A program made the translations under genes and the position numbers. From NCBI RefSeq assembly GCF_023101145.1, contig NZ_CP073714.1:5332001-5396000 (forward strand): a DNA stretch of 64,000 nt, given 5' to 3'. A model generated the notes under the pieces. That model searched no databases and was not told the DNA's origin. It worked only from the letters and a program-made list of their open reading frames with translations. The first letter of the stretch is position 1, and every line of letters begins with the position of its first letter. The DNA is from Paenibacillus pabuli (GTDB taxonomy: Bacteria > Bacillota > Bacilli > Paenibacillales > Paenibacillaceae). Shown in pieces: positions 36,276 through 44,759 of the stretch.

Positions 36276-36572
36276 TTATGAGTTTCGAGCGGAAGCATCC
36301 GCTTTTTTCTTTTGACGACCTTCAATAAAATAACGCACTCGCACTAACAGCATCAAACCAACCGCCACCAGCAAACATTGAATAATGGGCAGCTTGTCGA
36401 TTTGAAAAACAAGAAGCATGAATGTGCCCATCGCCATCAATATATAGAGAACGATTTCCTTACCAAGCGGTAATTTCTGACGTACCCGAAACACCTTGTT
36501 ATATACGTAAGTAATCAATACAAAGATGACGATGTAGGCTACGATCGGGTGTGATGCGAACCATGCTTGCAT
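36276..36572 (-). CDS. YlaH-like membrane protein
   Basis: 98 residues with three predicted membrane spans (about 9-27, 37-57 and 62-79) and a basic tail (RQKKKADASAR). Size, the start AWFASHPIVAYIVIFVLITYVYNKVFRVRQ-type pattern and position next to typA (B. subtilis ylaG-ylaH) point to the YlaH family, function unknown. AGGAG site before the ATG. Assignment by synteny and shape only. Confidence 0.7.
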   Translation of the reverse strand: MQAWFASHPIVAYIVIFVLITYVYNKVFRVRQKLPLGKEIVLYILMAMGTFMLLVFQIDKLPIIQCLLVAVGLMLLVRVRYFIEGRQKKKADASARNS

Positions 36573-36874
36573 GCACAGCAGCTCCTTTCGTGTTCATGCT
36601 AGATACAAGTTAACTGTTGAGGGAACACCACCAACAACATTAATTACAATATGCTGCAAGTGACCGTTTCGGATTCGGATCGTTCTTTCGGTCGCTGTTA
36701 TCCCCAGATTTTTTTGATCGATTTCTCAATGTTAAAATCCGGGGATAAAGGCGAACGCTTCGCTCCTACAGAATCGATTCCGTATCCTCCACTACTTTAG
36801 CAGGTGGTAATCGACGTCGATGGTGTATATGTGTACCCTCAAACATTAACTTATATCATTTATTTTAGTTGTAG
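36573..36874. other. 302-bp intergenic region, typA to ylaH-like gene
   Basis: No open frame of family type. It holds the dispersed palindromic repeat (copy 1), a small GCGAA-CGC-TTCGC hairpin at its edge, and an ATCGACGTCGAT palindrome near 36813. No standard terminator for typA was found; the repeat itself may fill that role. Confidence 0.6.
36693..36766. repeat. Dispersed palindromic repeat, copy 1
   Basis: Outer arms of about 20 nt, CGCTGTTATCCCCAGATTTT and its near-perfect inverse starting AAAATCCGGGGATAA, flank a short A+T-rich centre. A copy with the same arms but a different centre lies at 63922-63994. Arms alike and centre diverged suggests selection for a folded RNA or DNA structure, or a MITE-like origin. 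Confidence 0.8.
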
Positions 36875-38722
36875 TTAGGCGTTATTTTGAGCCATTTTGC
36901 GTTGTTTTTCTGCACGCTCACGCTCGGATTTGTTCAGGATCTTTTTACGAAGACGAATAGATTTCGGTGTAATCTCACAATATTCATCTTCATTCAGATA
37001 TTCAAGCGCCTGTTCCAACGAGAAGATAATCGGAGTTTTAATTTTAACCGTATCATCTTTACCTGAAGAACGAACGTTAGTCAGTTGTTTTTCTTTGCAG
37101 ATGTTGACAACGATATCATTGTCTCGTGTATGCTCACCAACGATCATACCTTCGTAAATTTCTGTTCCTGGCTCAAGGAAGAGCGTACCACGATCCTCAA
37201 CGCCCATCATTCCATAGAACGTAGATGTACCCGTTTCAGTTGAGATCAGTACACCTTGGTGACGTCCACCCACTTGACCGGATACTACTGGAGCGTAGCT
37301 ATCAAATGCATGGTTCATTACGCCATAACCACGAGTCAATGTCAGGAAGTTGGTGCTGTATCCAATCAGACCACGTGCAGGAATCAGGAACTCCAGACGT
37401 ACTTGTCCGCTACCCGTGTTGACCATGTTAACCATCTCTGCTTTACGTGCACCCAGGCTCTCCATGACGGAACCCATGCTTTCTTCAGGGATATCAATCA
37501 ACAAGCGCTCAAGAGGTTCCATTTTCTTACCGTCAATTTCTTTGACGATAACTTCTGGTTTGGATACTTGAAGCTCATATCCTTCACGACGCATATTTTC
37601 AATCAGGATACCGAGGTGAAGCTCACCACGTCCGGATACGATAAAAGCATCTGGGCTCTCTGTTTCATCAACCCGAAGGGATACGTCAGTTTCCAACTCT
37701 TTGAACAAACGCTCGCGCAGTTTACGGGAAGTTACCCATTTACCTTCACGGCCTGCGAATGGACTGTTGTTTACGAGGAATGTCATTTGCAGTGTTGGCT
37801 CATCAATTTTCAGAACCGGCAAAGCTTCAGGGTTGTTCGGGTCAGCAATCGTTTCACCGATGTTGATATCCTTAATACCCGCGATCGCAACGATGTCACC
37901 TGCGCCAGCTTCCTCTGTCTCAACACGTTTCAGACCTTGGAAACCAAACAGTTTCTCGATACGAGCTGTTTTGCTTTTGCCATCACGCATAATAACAGTA
38001 ACGGATTGGCCTTGACGAATCACACCGCGGTTTACACGACCGATAGCGATACGTCCGAGGTATTCATTGTAGTCCATCAGCGTAACGAGGAATTGCAGTG
38101 GCTCTTCAACGTTCTCTGTTGGATGAGGGATGTGACTTACGATGGTATCGTAGATCGCCATCATGTTGTCATCTTGTTTGGCAGGATCGTCTTCCATGCT
38201 GGATGTTCCGTTCAATGCGGAAGCATATACAACAGGGAATTCAAGTTGTTGATCGTTGGCTCCCAGTTCGATGAACAGGTCAAGTACTTCATCAATAACC
38301 TCAGCCGGACGAGCCGCTGGACGGTCAATTTTGTTTACAATAACGATTGGAGTCAGGTTGTGCTCCAGTGCTTTACGAAGTACGAACTTCGTTTGTGGCA
38401 TACAGCCCTCATAAGCATCAACAACGAGCAATACGCCGTCAACCATTTTCATGATACGTTCTACTTCACCACCGAAGTCGGCGTGTCCAGGTGTATCTAC
38501 AATGTTGATCAGGTAATCTTTATAAGTTATAGCCGTGTTTTTGGCCAAAATCGTAATACCGCGTTCACGCTCCAAATCGTTGGAGTCCATTGCGCGCTCC
38601 TGTACCGTCTCGTGATCACGGAAAGTACCGGATTGCTGGAGCAACTTGTCGACGAGTGTTGTTTTCCCGTGGTCGACGTGGGCAATAATCGCAATATTGC
38701 GAATGTGTTCTCTTGAATGCAT
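36875..38722 (-). CDS. typA: Ribosome-associated translational GTPase TypA/BipA
   Basis: EF-G-like GTPase that binds ribosomes and supports assembly or translation under stress, especially cold. 615 residues from the ATG at 38722 (MHSREHIRN, the family start). G1 AHVDHGKTTL (about 14-23), ERERGITI, G3 DTPGHADF, G4 NKIDR, then the EF-G-like beta and C-terminal domains with RGRGELHLGIL-like SGRGELHLGIL. Ends KMAQNNA. B. subtilis bipA is ylaG, beside ylaH as here. A promoter and a hairpin lie upstream. Confidence 0.96.
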   Translation of the reverse strand: MHSREHIRNIAIIAHVDHGKTTLVDKLLQQSGTFRDHETVQERAMDSNDLERERGITILAKNTAITYKDYLINIVDTPGHADFGGEVERIMKMVDGVLLVVDAYEGCMPQTKFVLRKALEHNLTPIVIVNKIDRPAARPAEVIDEVLDLFIELGANDQQLEFPVVYASALNGTSSMEDDPAKQDDNMMAIYDTIVSHIPHPTENVEEPLQFLVTLMDYNEYLGRIAIGRVNRGVIRQGQSVTVIMRDGKSKTARIEKLFGFQGLKRVETEEAGAGDIVAIAGIKDINIGETIADPNNPEALPVLKIDEPTLQMTFLVNNSPFAGREGKWVTSRKLRERLFKELETDVSLRVDETESPDAFIVSGRGELHLGILIENMRREGYELQVSKPEVIVKEIDGKKMEPLERLLIDIPEESMGSVMESLGARKAEMVNMVNTGSGQVRLEFLIPARGLIGYSTNFLTLTRGYGVMNHAFDSYAPVVSGQVGGRHQGVLISTETGTSTFYGMMGVEDRGTLFLEPGTEIYEGMIVGEHTRDNDIVVNICKEKQLTNVRSSGKDDTVKIKTPIIFSLEQALEYLNEDEYCEITPKSIRLRKKILNKSERERAEKQRKMAQNNA

Positions 38723-38796
38723 GGTTTGTATCCATATCCTTTCCAATTTCAATTCTTATCTACTAAACTTCCCGCAATTTCGCAGGTTACTCACCC

Positions 38797-38824
38797 AAAA
38801 TAAGCGTCGGTGATATCCCGACGC
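38797..38824 (-). terminator. Hairpin with T-rich tail in the typA leader
   Basis: GCGTCGG (38804-38810) and CCGACGC (38818-38824) form a 7-bp stem with 7-nt loop, followed on the minus strand by TTATTTT. It lies downstream of the likely typA promoter, so it is either the terminator of the upstream LiaF-type gene or an attenuator in the typA leader. Confidence 0.6.
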
Positions 38825-38841
38825 ATGTCTATATCCCTTAT

Positions 38842-38869
38842 ATTATAGTTGATCATAGGTAAAAATCAA
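38842..38869 (-). promoter_or_regulatory. Promoter of typA
   Basis: TTGATT (38864-38869), 16-nt spacer, TATAAT (38842-38847). Transcription would begin near 38835, giving a leader of about 110 nt that contains the hairpin. Confidence 0.7.
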
Positions 38870-38899
38870 GATATTTCGCTTGAAAGACCGCTGGGAAAG

Positions 38900-39394
38900 T
38901 TACCAGCCTCTCCCTTGGCGTCCTCGGCCAAATAGCATCCACATCCCGCCTACAATTAAAAACACTGCCAACACGTAAATAATGCCGGTGTGAAGCAATG
39001 TAAATCCGAAAAAAATAATTGAAAGGAGGCCCACGCCCAGTCCAAGCGGAAGCACTAATGCAGGTCTGCGGTGATCAGCCAATGCATATTCAAGCAAACC
39101 AATGGCGATCCCAAGCAAAAATGCAGGCCAAAGATTGTTCATCAATCCGCTGCCCCATGTATTGGTAATTCCGAACAGCAGTCCATAGACGGTTAACGTA
39201 CCTGCTGGAACGAGAGACCATGATGGCGTGAGCCTTGCATAATATAGTGCATGAAGAGCAATACCAGGCAACAAGATAAGCAAGGGCCAGAAGTGCCGTC
39301 CAATAAAGCCAAACACACCAATTTTGCCAAGTAAAATAATTAAACCAGCGACTACAATAAATATTCCGATTGCTTTTTCATTTCTCATCCTCAT
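38900..39394 (-). CDS. LiaI/LiaF-type transmembrane-region protein
   Basis: 164 residues, almost wholly hydrophobic, with five or six predicted spans: KAIGIFIVVAGLIILLGKIG at the start, FWPLLILLPGIALHALYY, PLGLGVGLLSIIFFGFTLLH and a C-terminal VLAVFLIVGGMWMLFGRGRQ. The N-terminal pair of helices with FWPLLILLPG is the pattern of the LiaI-LiaF-like transmembrane region (also annotated DUF5668). No soluble LiaF sensor domain follows. It may relate to envelope stress, but there is no two-component pair nearby. AGAGGTG ribosome site. Confidence 0.72.
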   Translation of the reverse strand: MRMRNEKAIGIFIVVAGLIILLGKIGVFGFIGRHFWPLLILLPGIALHALYYARLTPSWSLVPAGTLTVYGLLFGITNTWGSGLMNNLWPAFLLGIAIGLLEYALADHRRPALVLPLGLGVGLLSIIFFGFTLLHTGIIYVLAVFLIVGGMWMLFGRGRQGRGW

Positions 39395-39533
39395 CTACAA
39401 TCACCTCTTATAACATTTGGCTATGTACGCGTAAGCTAAACTATAAACATTCCATGATGACTGACTGTTCCAGTCTTCTTCTAGTGTAGCCGATGTTTAT
39501 GCAAAAAACTACACTTTATGTCGTCCTTTGCAG

Positions 39534-39564
39534 CAAAAAACCGCCCTAAAAAAGAGCAGTTTTT
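39534..39564 (-). terminator. Terminator after the minus-strand TerC gene
   Basis: A 9-bp stem with two G-U pairs (39538-39546 with 39554-39562) followed on the minus strand by TTTTTT. Confidence 0.75.
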
Positions 39565-39599
39565 CAGAAGGATTTTCATTTCCTTAGTTCAAAATCAAT

Positions 39600-40265
39600 T
39601 TACACGTTTCGACGAACGAACTTGTGAGCTCCTCCAATCGCGATTACAAGACAAGCCATAGCTACAGGTAGTAGTGTATGAGCCTCAGCTGCCAAGCCAT
39701 CAAGCTTAAGCCACTGTCCCAGCTTCGGATCATTCATCACCATCTCACCTGCGGTGAAGGCCAGAATTCCTGAACCGGCAAATACCAGAATCGGAAATCG
39801 TTTCAACAAACCAACAATTAATCCGCTTCCCCACACCACAATCGGAATACTTATAGCAATCCCGATGACAGTAAGCGCGAGGTCTCCATCCGCCAGGGCA
39901 GCAATCGCAAGAACGTTATCCAGACTCATGACAAAGTCAGCAATCAAAATCGTTTGGATCGCTTTCCACGTAGTGGACGCATTACGAATATGTACTTCAT
40001 CTTCATTCTGTAACAGCAGCTTTACAGCAATCCAGAGCAACAGCAGACCACCAGCAGCCTGAATAAAAGGAATTCCTAACAGCAGCACGGCTGCAAAGGT
40101 TAACAAACAACGCAAAACGACAGCACCGAAAGCCCCCCACCAAACCGCCTGCTTTCGCTGTTTCTCTGGCAAATCCTTGCTTGCAAGTGCAATAACAACC
40201 GCATTATCTCCACTCAGAACCAGATTGATCATTAATATTTCGGTCAACAGCCATAGCGTATCCAT
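39600..40265 (-). CDS. TerC family integral membrane protein (YjbE-like), copy A
   Basis: TerC proteins are linked to metal handling, notably manganese export, and to metalation of secreted enzymes. 221 residues, seven predicted spans; the two signature acidic motifs are present: NLVLSGDNAVVIALA (about 14-28) and LIADFVMSLDNVLAIAALA (about 107-125). Ends GGAHKFVRRNV. GGGGGG site before the ATG at 40265; a three-codon extension is less favoured. Divergent from a second TerC gene. Confidence 0.88.
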   Translation of the reverse strand: MDTLWLLTEILMINLVLSGDNAVVIALASKDLPEKQRKQAVWWGAFGAVVLRCLLTFAAVLLLGIPFIQAAGGLLLLWIAVKLLLQNEDEVHIRNASTTWKAIQTILIADFVMSLDNVLAIAALADGDLALTVIGIAISIPIVVWGSGLIVGLLKRFPILVFAGSGILAFTAGEMVMNDPKLGQWLKLDGLAAEAHTLLPVAMACLVIAIGGAHKFVRRNV

Positions 40266-40371
40266 GCTTCTCATCCCCCCACTCTAACTTGTATGTCAAA
40301 GTTGTCCATGCTATTCTTAAACGTTGAACAAGCTTTCTCAGGTTTTAGATATGTAGAAGGAGTGACATCGA

Positions 40372-41073
40372 ATGGAGCTGTTTAGCCCCGCTTTTTGGCT
40401 AGCGTTGTTGAACGTTGTATTTATTGATCTGATTCTGGCTGGCGATAATGCCATCGTAATTGGTCTCGCAGCTCGAAATTTGCACCCTTCTGTGCAAAAA
40501 AAGGCGATTCTTTACGGAACAGGTGGCGCACTATTGATTCGCATTGTGGCCACTGTGATTGTGCTCTGGCTGCTCAAAGTGCCTTGGCTACTGCTTGTTG
40601 GGGGATTACTCCTGATCTGGATTGCATACAAGCTATTGGCAGATCAAGGGGAAGAGCATTCGGACATCAAGGCTGGTAGTTCTCTCTGGGCAGCTGTGCG
40701 AACGATTGTCATCGCAGACGCTGCCATGGGACTGGATAACGTCATCGCCGTTGCTGGTGCAGCACAGCAGCACTTGGTACTTGTGATACTCGGACTGCTG
40801 ATCAGTGTACCTATTATCGTTTGGGGCAGTACGTTGTTTATTAAATTAATTAACCGCTTCCCTTGGATCATTTATCTCGGAGCCATCGTGCTGGGTTATA
40901 CGGCCTCTAACATGATTACAGAGGAACAACGTCTCATGCCTTTCTTCACGGAGCATCCTGCACTGAGAATCTTATTTATCGTTCTCGTTACTGCTGGTGT
41001 CGTGTTTGCCGGATATCGCAAACGAGCAAGCAGCAATAAACCAGGGGGAGAGCGACAGCACTCCTATTCCTAA
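40372..41073 (+). CDS. TerC family integral membrane protein (YjbE-like), copy B
   Basis: 233 residues, seven spans, motifs DLILAGDNAIVIGLAARNL (about 19-37) and IVIADAAMGLDNVIAVAGAA. It shares the layout and motifs with the divergent neighbour (copy A), so the pair is an old duplication or they form a heteromer. Hydrophilic C-terminal tail rich in Ser, Asn, Gly and His, absent from copy A. The 106-nt gap between them is too short and lacks the conserved elements for a yybP-ykoY manganese riboswitch. AAGGAG site 8-9 nt before the ATG. Confidence 0.88.
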   Translation: MELFSPAFWLALLNVVFIDLILAGDNAIVIGLAARNLHPSVQKKAILYGTGGALLIRIVATVIVLWLLKVPWLLLVGGLLLIWIAYKLLADQGEEHSDIKAGSSLWAAVRTIVIADAAMGLDNVIAVAGAAQQHLVLVILGLLISVPIIVWGSTLFIKLINRFPWIIYLGAIVLGYTASNMITEEQRLMPFFTEHPALRILFIVLVTAGVVFAGYRKRASSNKPGGERQHSYS

Positions 41074-41110
41074 GCTTTAAATAAATTAGACTCCCATCAA
41101 CCACAACCAT

Positions 41111-41150
41111 AAAAAAGGACTGACCGATCATACATCGGCCAGTCCTTTTT
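41111..41150. terminator. Bidirectional terminator, TerC copy B/thiI
   Basis: AAGGACTGACCGAT pairs with ATCGGCCAGTCCTT (one mismatch) around CATAC, with A/T runs on both sides. Serves the convergent genes. Confidence 0.9.
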
Positions 41151-41204
41151 CTTCATGAAGATAACATAGTCCTTATTATGTCATTCAATCCAGAATGCAG
41201 GTTC

Positions 41205-42449
41205 CTAGAACCACTCTTCTTTCATTTCATTAGCTTCATCCTGCTGATTGATTACCATAAAGTTCTCGCCTGCATGCAGCGTAATTGTTTCTGTCTGTTC
41301 CACCGCCTGCTCCACCCATTCCGGCAGTTGTCTCATGGTTGCTTCGATTTTGTCCACAATGCGAAGATTCGGGTTCGTTGTTGGGGATTTCGGCACAAAA
41401 AGAGTACAACAATCCTCATATGGCAGAATCGATATATCGTAAGTTCCGATCTGTTTGGATAGCGTTATAATTTCCTGTTTATCCATCATGACAAGAGGTC
41501 GCAGCAAGGGCAGATCTGTCGCACGGCCAATGACATTCATGCTTGGTAGGGTCTGGCTTGCTACCTGTCCCAGACTATCTCCGGTAATCAGTGCAAGCGC
41601 ACGTTCACGTTCGGCCAGCTTGGTTGCAATACGTAACATGGAGCGCCGCATTAGTGTAATAATCAAATTATCCTGTCCCAGTTGGGTAAACGCAGTTTGA
41701 ATCTCCGTAAAAGGAACCAGATGCAGCTTAATTGACCCTGCATGGTCTGCGAGAGCACGTGCCATATCAATGACCTTTTCTTTGGCACGCTGGCTTGTGA
41801 ACGGATAACTGTAAAAGTGGACGCATTCCACTTCCAATCCTCTACGCATCGAGGACCATGCAGCCACCGGGCTGTCTATGCCACCCGATAATAACAGCAT
41901 GGCTTTTCCATTTGTACCCAGAGGAAATCCGCCTACGGCCGGAATCACCTCATTGAAGATGTATGTGCCCTGATCCCTGATTTCCACACGCAGTTCAATA
42001 TCAGGTTGACGCACGTCTACGCTTAACTGCTGAAATTTCCGAAGAATCGGAGATCCCACCAGATGGTTCATTTCATGCGAGGAATGCGGGAACTCTTTCC
42101 ATACACGCCGCACATTAACTTTGAATGTCGTACCTTCGTTGAATTCAGTCTCTCGCTCATCCATAAAAGCTATGGCTGTCTCCACGATTTGGGCAGATTC
42201 GGATGGGGTCACTTTAACCGGACTGATGGACATCACACCGAACACTCGTTTCAGCACTGCAATCAGCTCTGTATGAGATTCCCCACCCAGATCGACATAT
42301 AATCGTCCAAACTCTTTACGCAGACTTGCGCCTGGATAAGGTTTGAGCAAGGAACGTACCTGGGTGATGATTGTTTTTTCGAACCGTGCACGGTTTTTTC
42401 CTTTTAACATAAATTCTCCGAAACGGAGAAGCAGCATATCATATTTCAT
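41205..42449 (-). CDS. thiI: tRNA 4-thiouridine synthase ThiI
   Basis: Adenylates U8 of tRNA and inserts sulfur. 414 residues: N-terminal ferredoxin-like and THUMP domains (LLLRFGEFMLKGKNR; FMDERETEF..TFKVNVRR), then the PP-loop ATPase with LLLSGGIDSPVAAW near residue 186, and DCCTLFVPK at the C-terminal side. There is no rhodanese domain, as in Bacillus ThiI, so sulfur is likely received directly from the adjacent cysteine desulfurase, 6 nt upstream in the same operon. ATG at 42449. Confidence 0.94.
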   Translation of the reverse strand: MKYDMLLLRFGEFMLKGKNRARFEKTIITQVRSLLKPYPGASLRKEFGRLYVDLGGESHTELIAVLKRVFGVMSISPVKVTPSESAQIVETAIAFMDERETEFNEGTTFKVNVRRVWKEFPHSSHEMNHLVGSPILRKFQQLSVDVRQPDIELRVEIRDQGTYIFNEVIPAVGGFPLGTNGKAMLLLSGGIDSPVAAWSSMRRGLEVECVHFYSYPFTSQRAKEKVIDMARALADHAGSIKLHLVPFTEIQTAFTQLGQDNLIITLMRRSMLRIATKLAERERALALITGDSLGQVASQTLPSMNVIGRATDLPLLRPLVMMDKQEIITLSKQIGTYDISILPYEDCCTLFVPKSPTTNPNLRIVDKIEATMRQLPEWVEQAVEQTETITLHAGENFMVINQQDEANEMKEEWF

Positions 42450-42455
42450 CTAAAA

Positions 42456-43604
42456 TCACATCCGCCTTTCCAACGGGCGCAGCTGCGCCACCATCTGATG
42501 TAAAGCCTGCTCCAGCAGATCTACATCTTCTTCTGTATGTTCATCTCCAAGACTAATACGCAATCCACCATTTGCACAAGCATTATCCCTGCCCATGGAA
42601 AGCAATACCCTGCTCGGTTCAGCTGACCTGGAGGAGCAGGCAGATTGTGTAGATACGGTGACCCCAAATTGTTCCAGGGTATGCAGCGCCACTTCTGCCT
42701 TCATTCCAGGATAGGAAAAATGAACAATGTGCGGCGCACCCTCTTTACGACTATTTAATACAAGTCCGGGAATCGTCTCTATGACTTCCATAATACGATC
42801 TCGCAAAATCGTTGTACGCCGTGCAAATTCCGCCTGACGTTCTGCCGCTATGCGCATCGCCTTCGCCATACCAACAATTAAAGGTACGTTTTCAGTTCCC
42901 GCTCTCCGTCCCTGCTCTTGAGAACCTCCTGACAGTAGAGGCGTAAGTTCTACTCCACTTCTTACGTAGAGAAGTCCAGTTCCTTTGGGACCACGAATTT
43001 TGTGAGCAGACAAGCTGTACAGATCCGCGCCCCATGCCGCAGGTTTAGCCTCCATTTTCCCAAAACCTTGCACACCATCCACATGGAAAAGGACCTTTGG
43101 CGCTTCTTTTTTCAGCCGGGCTCCGATTTCGGCAACGGGATGTATTGCTCCTGTTTCATTGTTCACATGCATCAGGCTCACAAGCACCGTATCTGCTCTT
43201 ATGGCATCCATTACCTGCTGAGCGCTAACCAGACCGTCGGAATCCACAGGAAGCCAGGTGACCTCCCATCCCCACTGCTGTAGCTGCACAAAACTCTCGT
43301 ATACCGAAGCATGTTCTGTTGCCGTTGTAATAATATGTTTGCCCCGAGACTGATACTGTAAAGCCGCCCCTTTAATAGCAAGATTGTTGCTCTCGGTTGC
43401 GCCTGAGGTAAATACGATTTCTTCCGGTTTCACATCAATAGCGGCGGCACAACCAGATCGCGCTCGGCGTAATAGTTGATGGGCTCGCTCACCATATCCA
43501 TGTATTGAAGACGGATTCCCATATTGGGCATCCATAATCTCGGCCATTGTACGAACGACATCCGGATGAGGAGGCGTCGTTGCCGCATAATCAAAATATT
43601 TCAA
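42456..43604 (-). CDS. Cysteine desulfurase (NifS/IscS class, NifZ-like)
   Basis: PLP enzyme that removes sulfur from cysteine and hands a persulfide to partners. 382 residues from a TTG at 43604 (LKYFDYAATTPP) with AAGGAGGGG 8 nt upstream; the ORF is open 48 codons further but unlike the family. PLP lysine in SLSAHKIRGPKG, substrate Arg motif in SGGSQEQGRRAGTEN, and the catalytic cysteine loop VSTQSACSSRSAEPS. The loop is that of the NifS/IscS class. Pairing with thiI equals B. subtilis nifZ-thiI, so tRNA thiolation is its likely job. Confidence 0.93.
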   Translation of the reverse strand: MKYFDYAATTPPHPDVVRTMAEIMDAQYGNPSSIHGYGERAHQLLRRARSGCAAAIDVKPEEIVFTSGATESNNLAIKGAALQYQSRGKHIITTATEHASVYESFVQLQQWGWEVTWLPVDSDGLVSAQQVMDAIRADTVLVSLMHVNNETGAIHPVAEIGARLKKEAPKVLFHVDGVQGFGKMEAKPAAWGADLYSLSAHKIRGPKGTGLLYVRSGVELTPLLSGGSQEQGRRAGTENVPLIVGMAKAMRIAAERQAEFARRTTILRDRIMEVIETIPGLVLNSRKEGAPHIVHFSYPGMKAEVALHTLEQFGVTVSTQSACSSRSAEPSRVLLSMGRDNACANGGLRISLGDEHTEEDVDLLEQALHQMVAQLRPLERRM

Positions 43605-43766
43605 ATGAGGTTCCCCTCCTTGTCTCTTCGTTGTGGGATCTACAGTGAGCATTGTATCACGATCCCCGCTCAACACAAAAAGACCAAACGGGAACCAAGC
43701 ACATTTAAGGCTGCTGTTCCCGCGTTGATCTCTTCTGAGTGTTGCCATTTCTCTGATCTATAGAAC

Positions 43767-44522
43767 TTAGACTATATATTTCGACTGCGCTTTCTCCACT
43801 TTGGATATATAAGCCTGTGTTTCTGAAGGGAGGCGGTTAAGTACACTCATCAGTTCAGCATCACTTGATACACCCAGACTCGAAACCCGTCCCGGGCCGG
43901 CATTATATGCTGCAAGTGCCATCTTCACCTCGCCACCAAAACGCTGGAGCTGGAGAGACAGATATTTGGTTCCACCATCTATATTTTGAGCGGGATCATA
44001 AGCATTGCTTACCCCCAGCCCAGCTGCCGTGCCATCCATCAACTGCATGAGTCCTTTGGCACCTGCGGAAGACACCACATTCGGATTAAAGCCCGATTCT
44101 GTATCAATGACCGCTTTGATTAAAGATTCAGGAACTCCATATTTGGCGCTCGCGGAAGCAATCAACGATTCAAAATCCGTAGGTACAGATGCACCAGCAT
44201 CCACTGCTCCAGTATTTAACAAAGAAGATAAAGAAACCGTATTACTGTTTGAGGAGGAAACAGAACTTGCATCCGGATTATACATGCTGCCCAGTTGCAG
44301 CCACAACAGACCGTCACTGGATCGTTTGGAGATCGCAGCAGAGTTCTCGTTTTCTCCTGCGGTATTGTTCGAAGAAGTTGGATTCGTCCCAAGTAACCCG
44401 TCCATCATACTGGCAAAATCAACCGTTGAACCGGAATTTTCATCCGATGCATTTGTTTCATTGAGACTATTGGACAATTGCAGTTCCAGCAACTGCCGCG
44501 ACGCGCGCGGATCAATCTGCAT
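43767..44522 (-). CDS. Lytic transglycosylase, SLT domain (YjbJ-like)
   Basis: Cleaves peptidoglycan glycan strands. 251 residues. Residues 1-115 are a low-complexity Ser/Asn/Thr/Ala region without a recognisable signal peptide. The SLT/goose-lysozyme-like domain (about 120-245) has the catalytic glutamate in IKAVIDTESGFNPNVVSSAGAKGLMQL, then NIDGGTKYLSLQLQRFGG and ALAAYNAGPGRV. Similar proteins are often called YjbJ in Bacillus. How it leaves the cell, given the lack of a signal sequence, is unclear. It starts with ATG at 44522. Confidence 0.9.
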   Translation of the reverse strand: MQIDPRASRQLLELQLSNSLNETNASDENSGSTVDFASMMDGLLGTNPTSSNNTAGENENSAAISKRSSDGLLWLQLGSMYNPDASSVSSSNSNTVSLSSLLNTGAVDAGASVPTDFESLIASASAKYGVPESLIKAVIDTESGFNPNVVSSAGAKGLMQLMDGTAAGLGVSNAYDPAQNIDGGTKYLSLQLQRFGGEVKMALAAYNAGPGRVSSLGVSSDAELMSVLNRLPSETQAYISKVEKAQSKYIV

Positions 44523-44650
44523 GAGTTATATTCACTCCCGTATAATGTAAACGTAGATTATGACTTTATTCTACATTATTTTACAGGAACGTTCCATTGT
44601 TTTCAAAAAAATAGCCCAATTATACAACATTATTCGCAAATGCGAAGAAA

Positions 44651-44688
44651 CCTTCTGCAGTCACCCTTACATAGGGTGAAGCAGAAGG
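44651..44688 (-). terminator. Long hairpin after the small membrane gene
   Basis: CCTTCTGC...CACCCT pairs with AGGGTG...GCAGAAGG; on the minus strand only TTTC follows, so termination may be weak. A 6-bp palindrome TTCGCAAATGCGAA lies next to it at 44633-44646. The remainder of the 44523-44759 gap shows no gene. Confidence 0.6.
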
Positions 44689-44759
44689 CTGCAAAATAAC
44701 CAACTCATATTCCAATCGGTCATGCTCTCGTGTCTTGCTTGTCACATCATTTTTGCTTG

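Noticed and set aside
37256..38716. 486-codon open frame on the plus strand opposite typA
   Set aside because: Long antisense frame in the codon shadow of TypA; no family motifs, no ribosome site, composition unusual (Cys, His, Phe, Arg rich).
40266..40371. Possible yybP-ykoY manganese riboswitch between the TerC genes
   Set aside because: The gap is 106 nt and lacks the conserved hairpin loops of this riboswitch; a covariance search would settle it.
43605..43748. N-terminal extension of the cysteine desulfurase
   Set aside because: The extension is not conserved-looking; AAGGAGGGG lies 8 nt before the TTG at 43604, which matches the family N-terminus.
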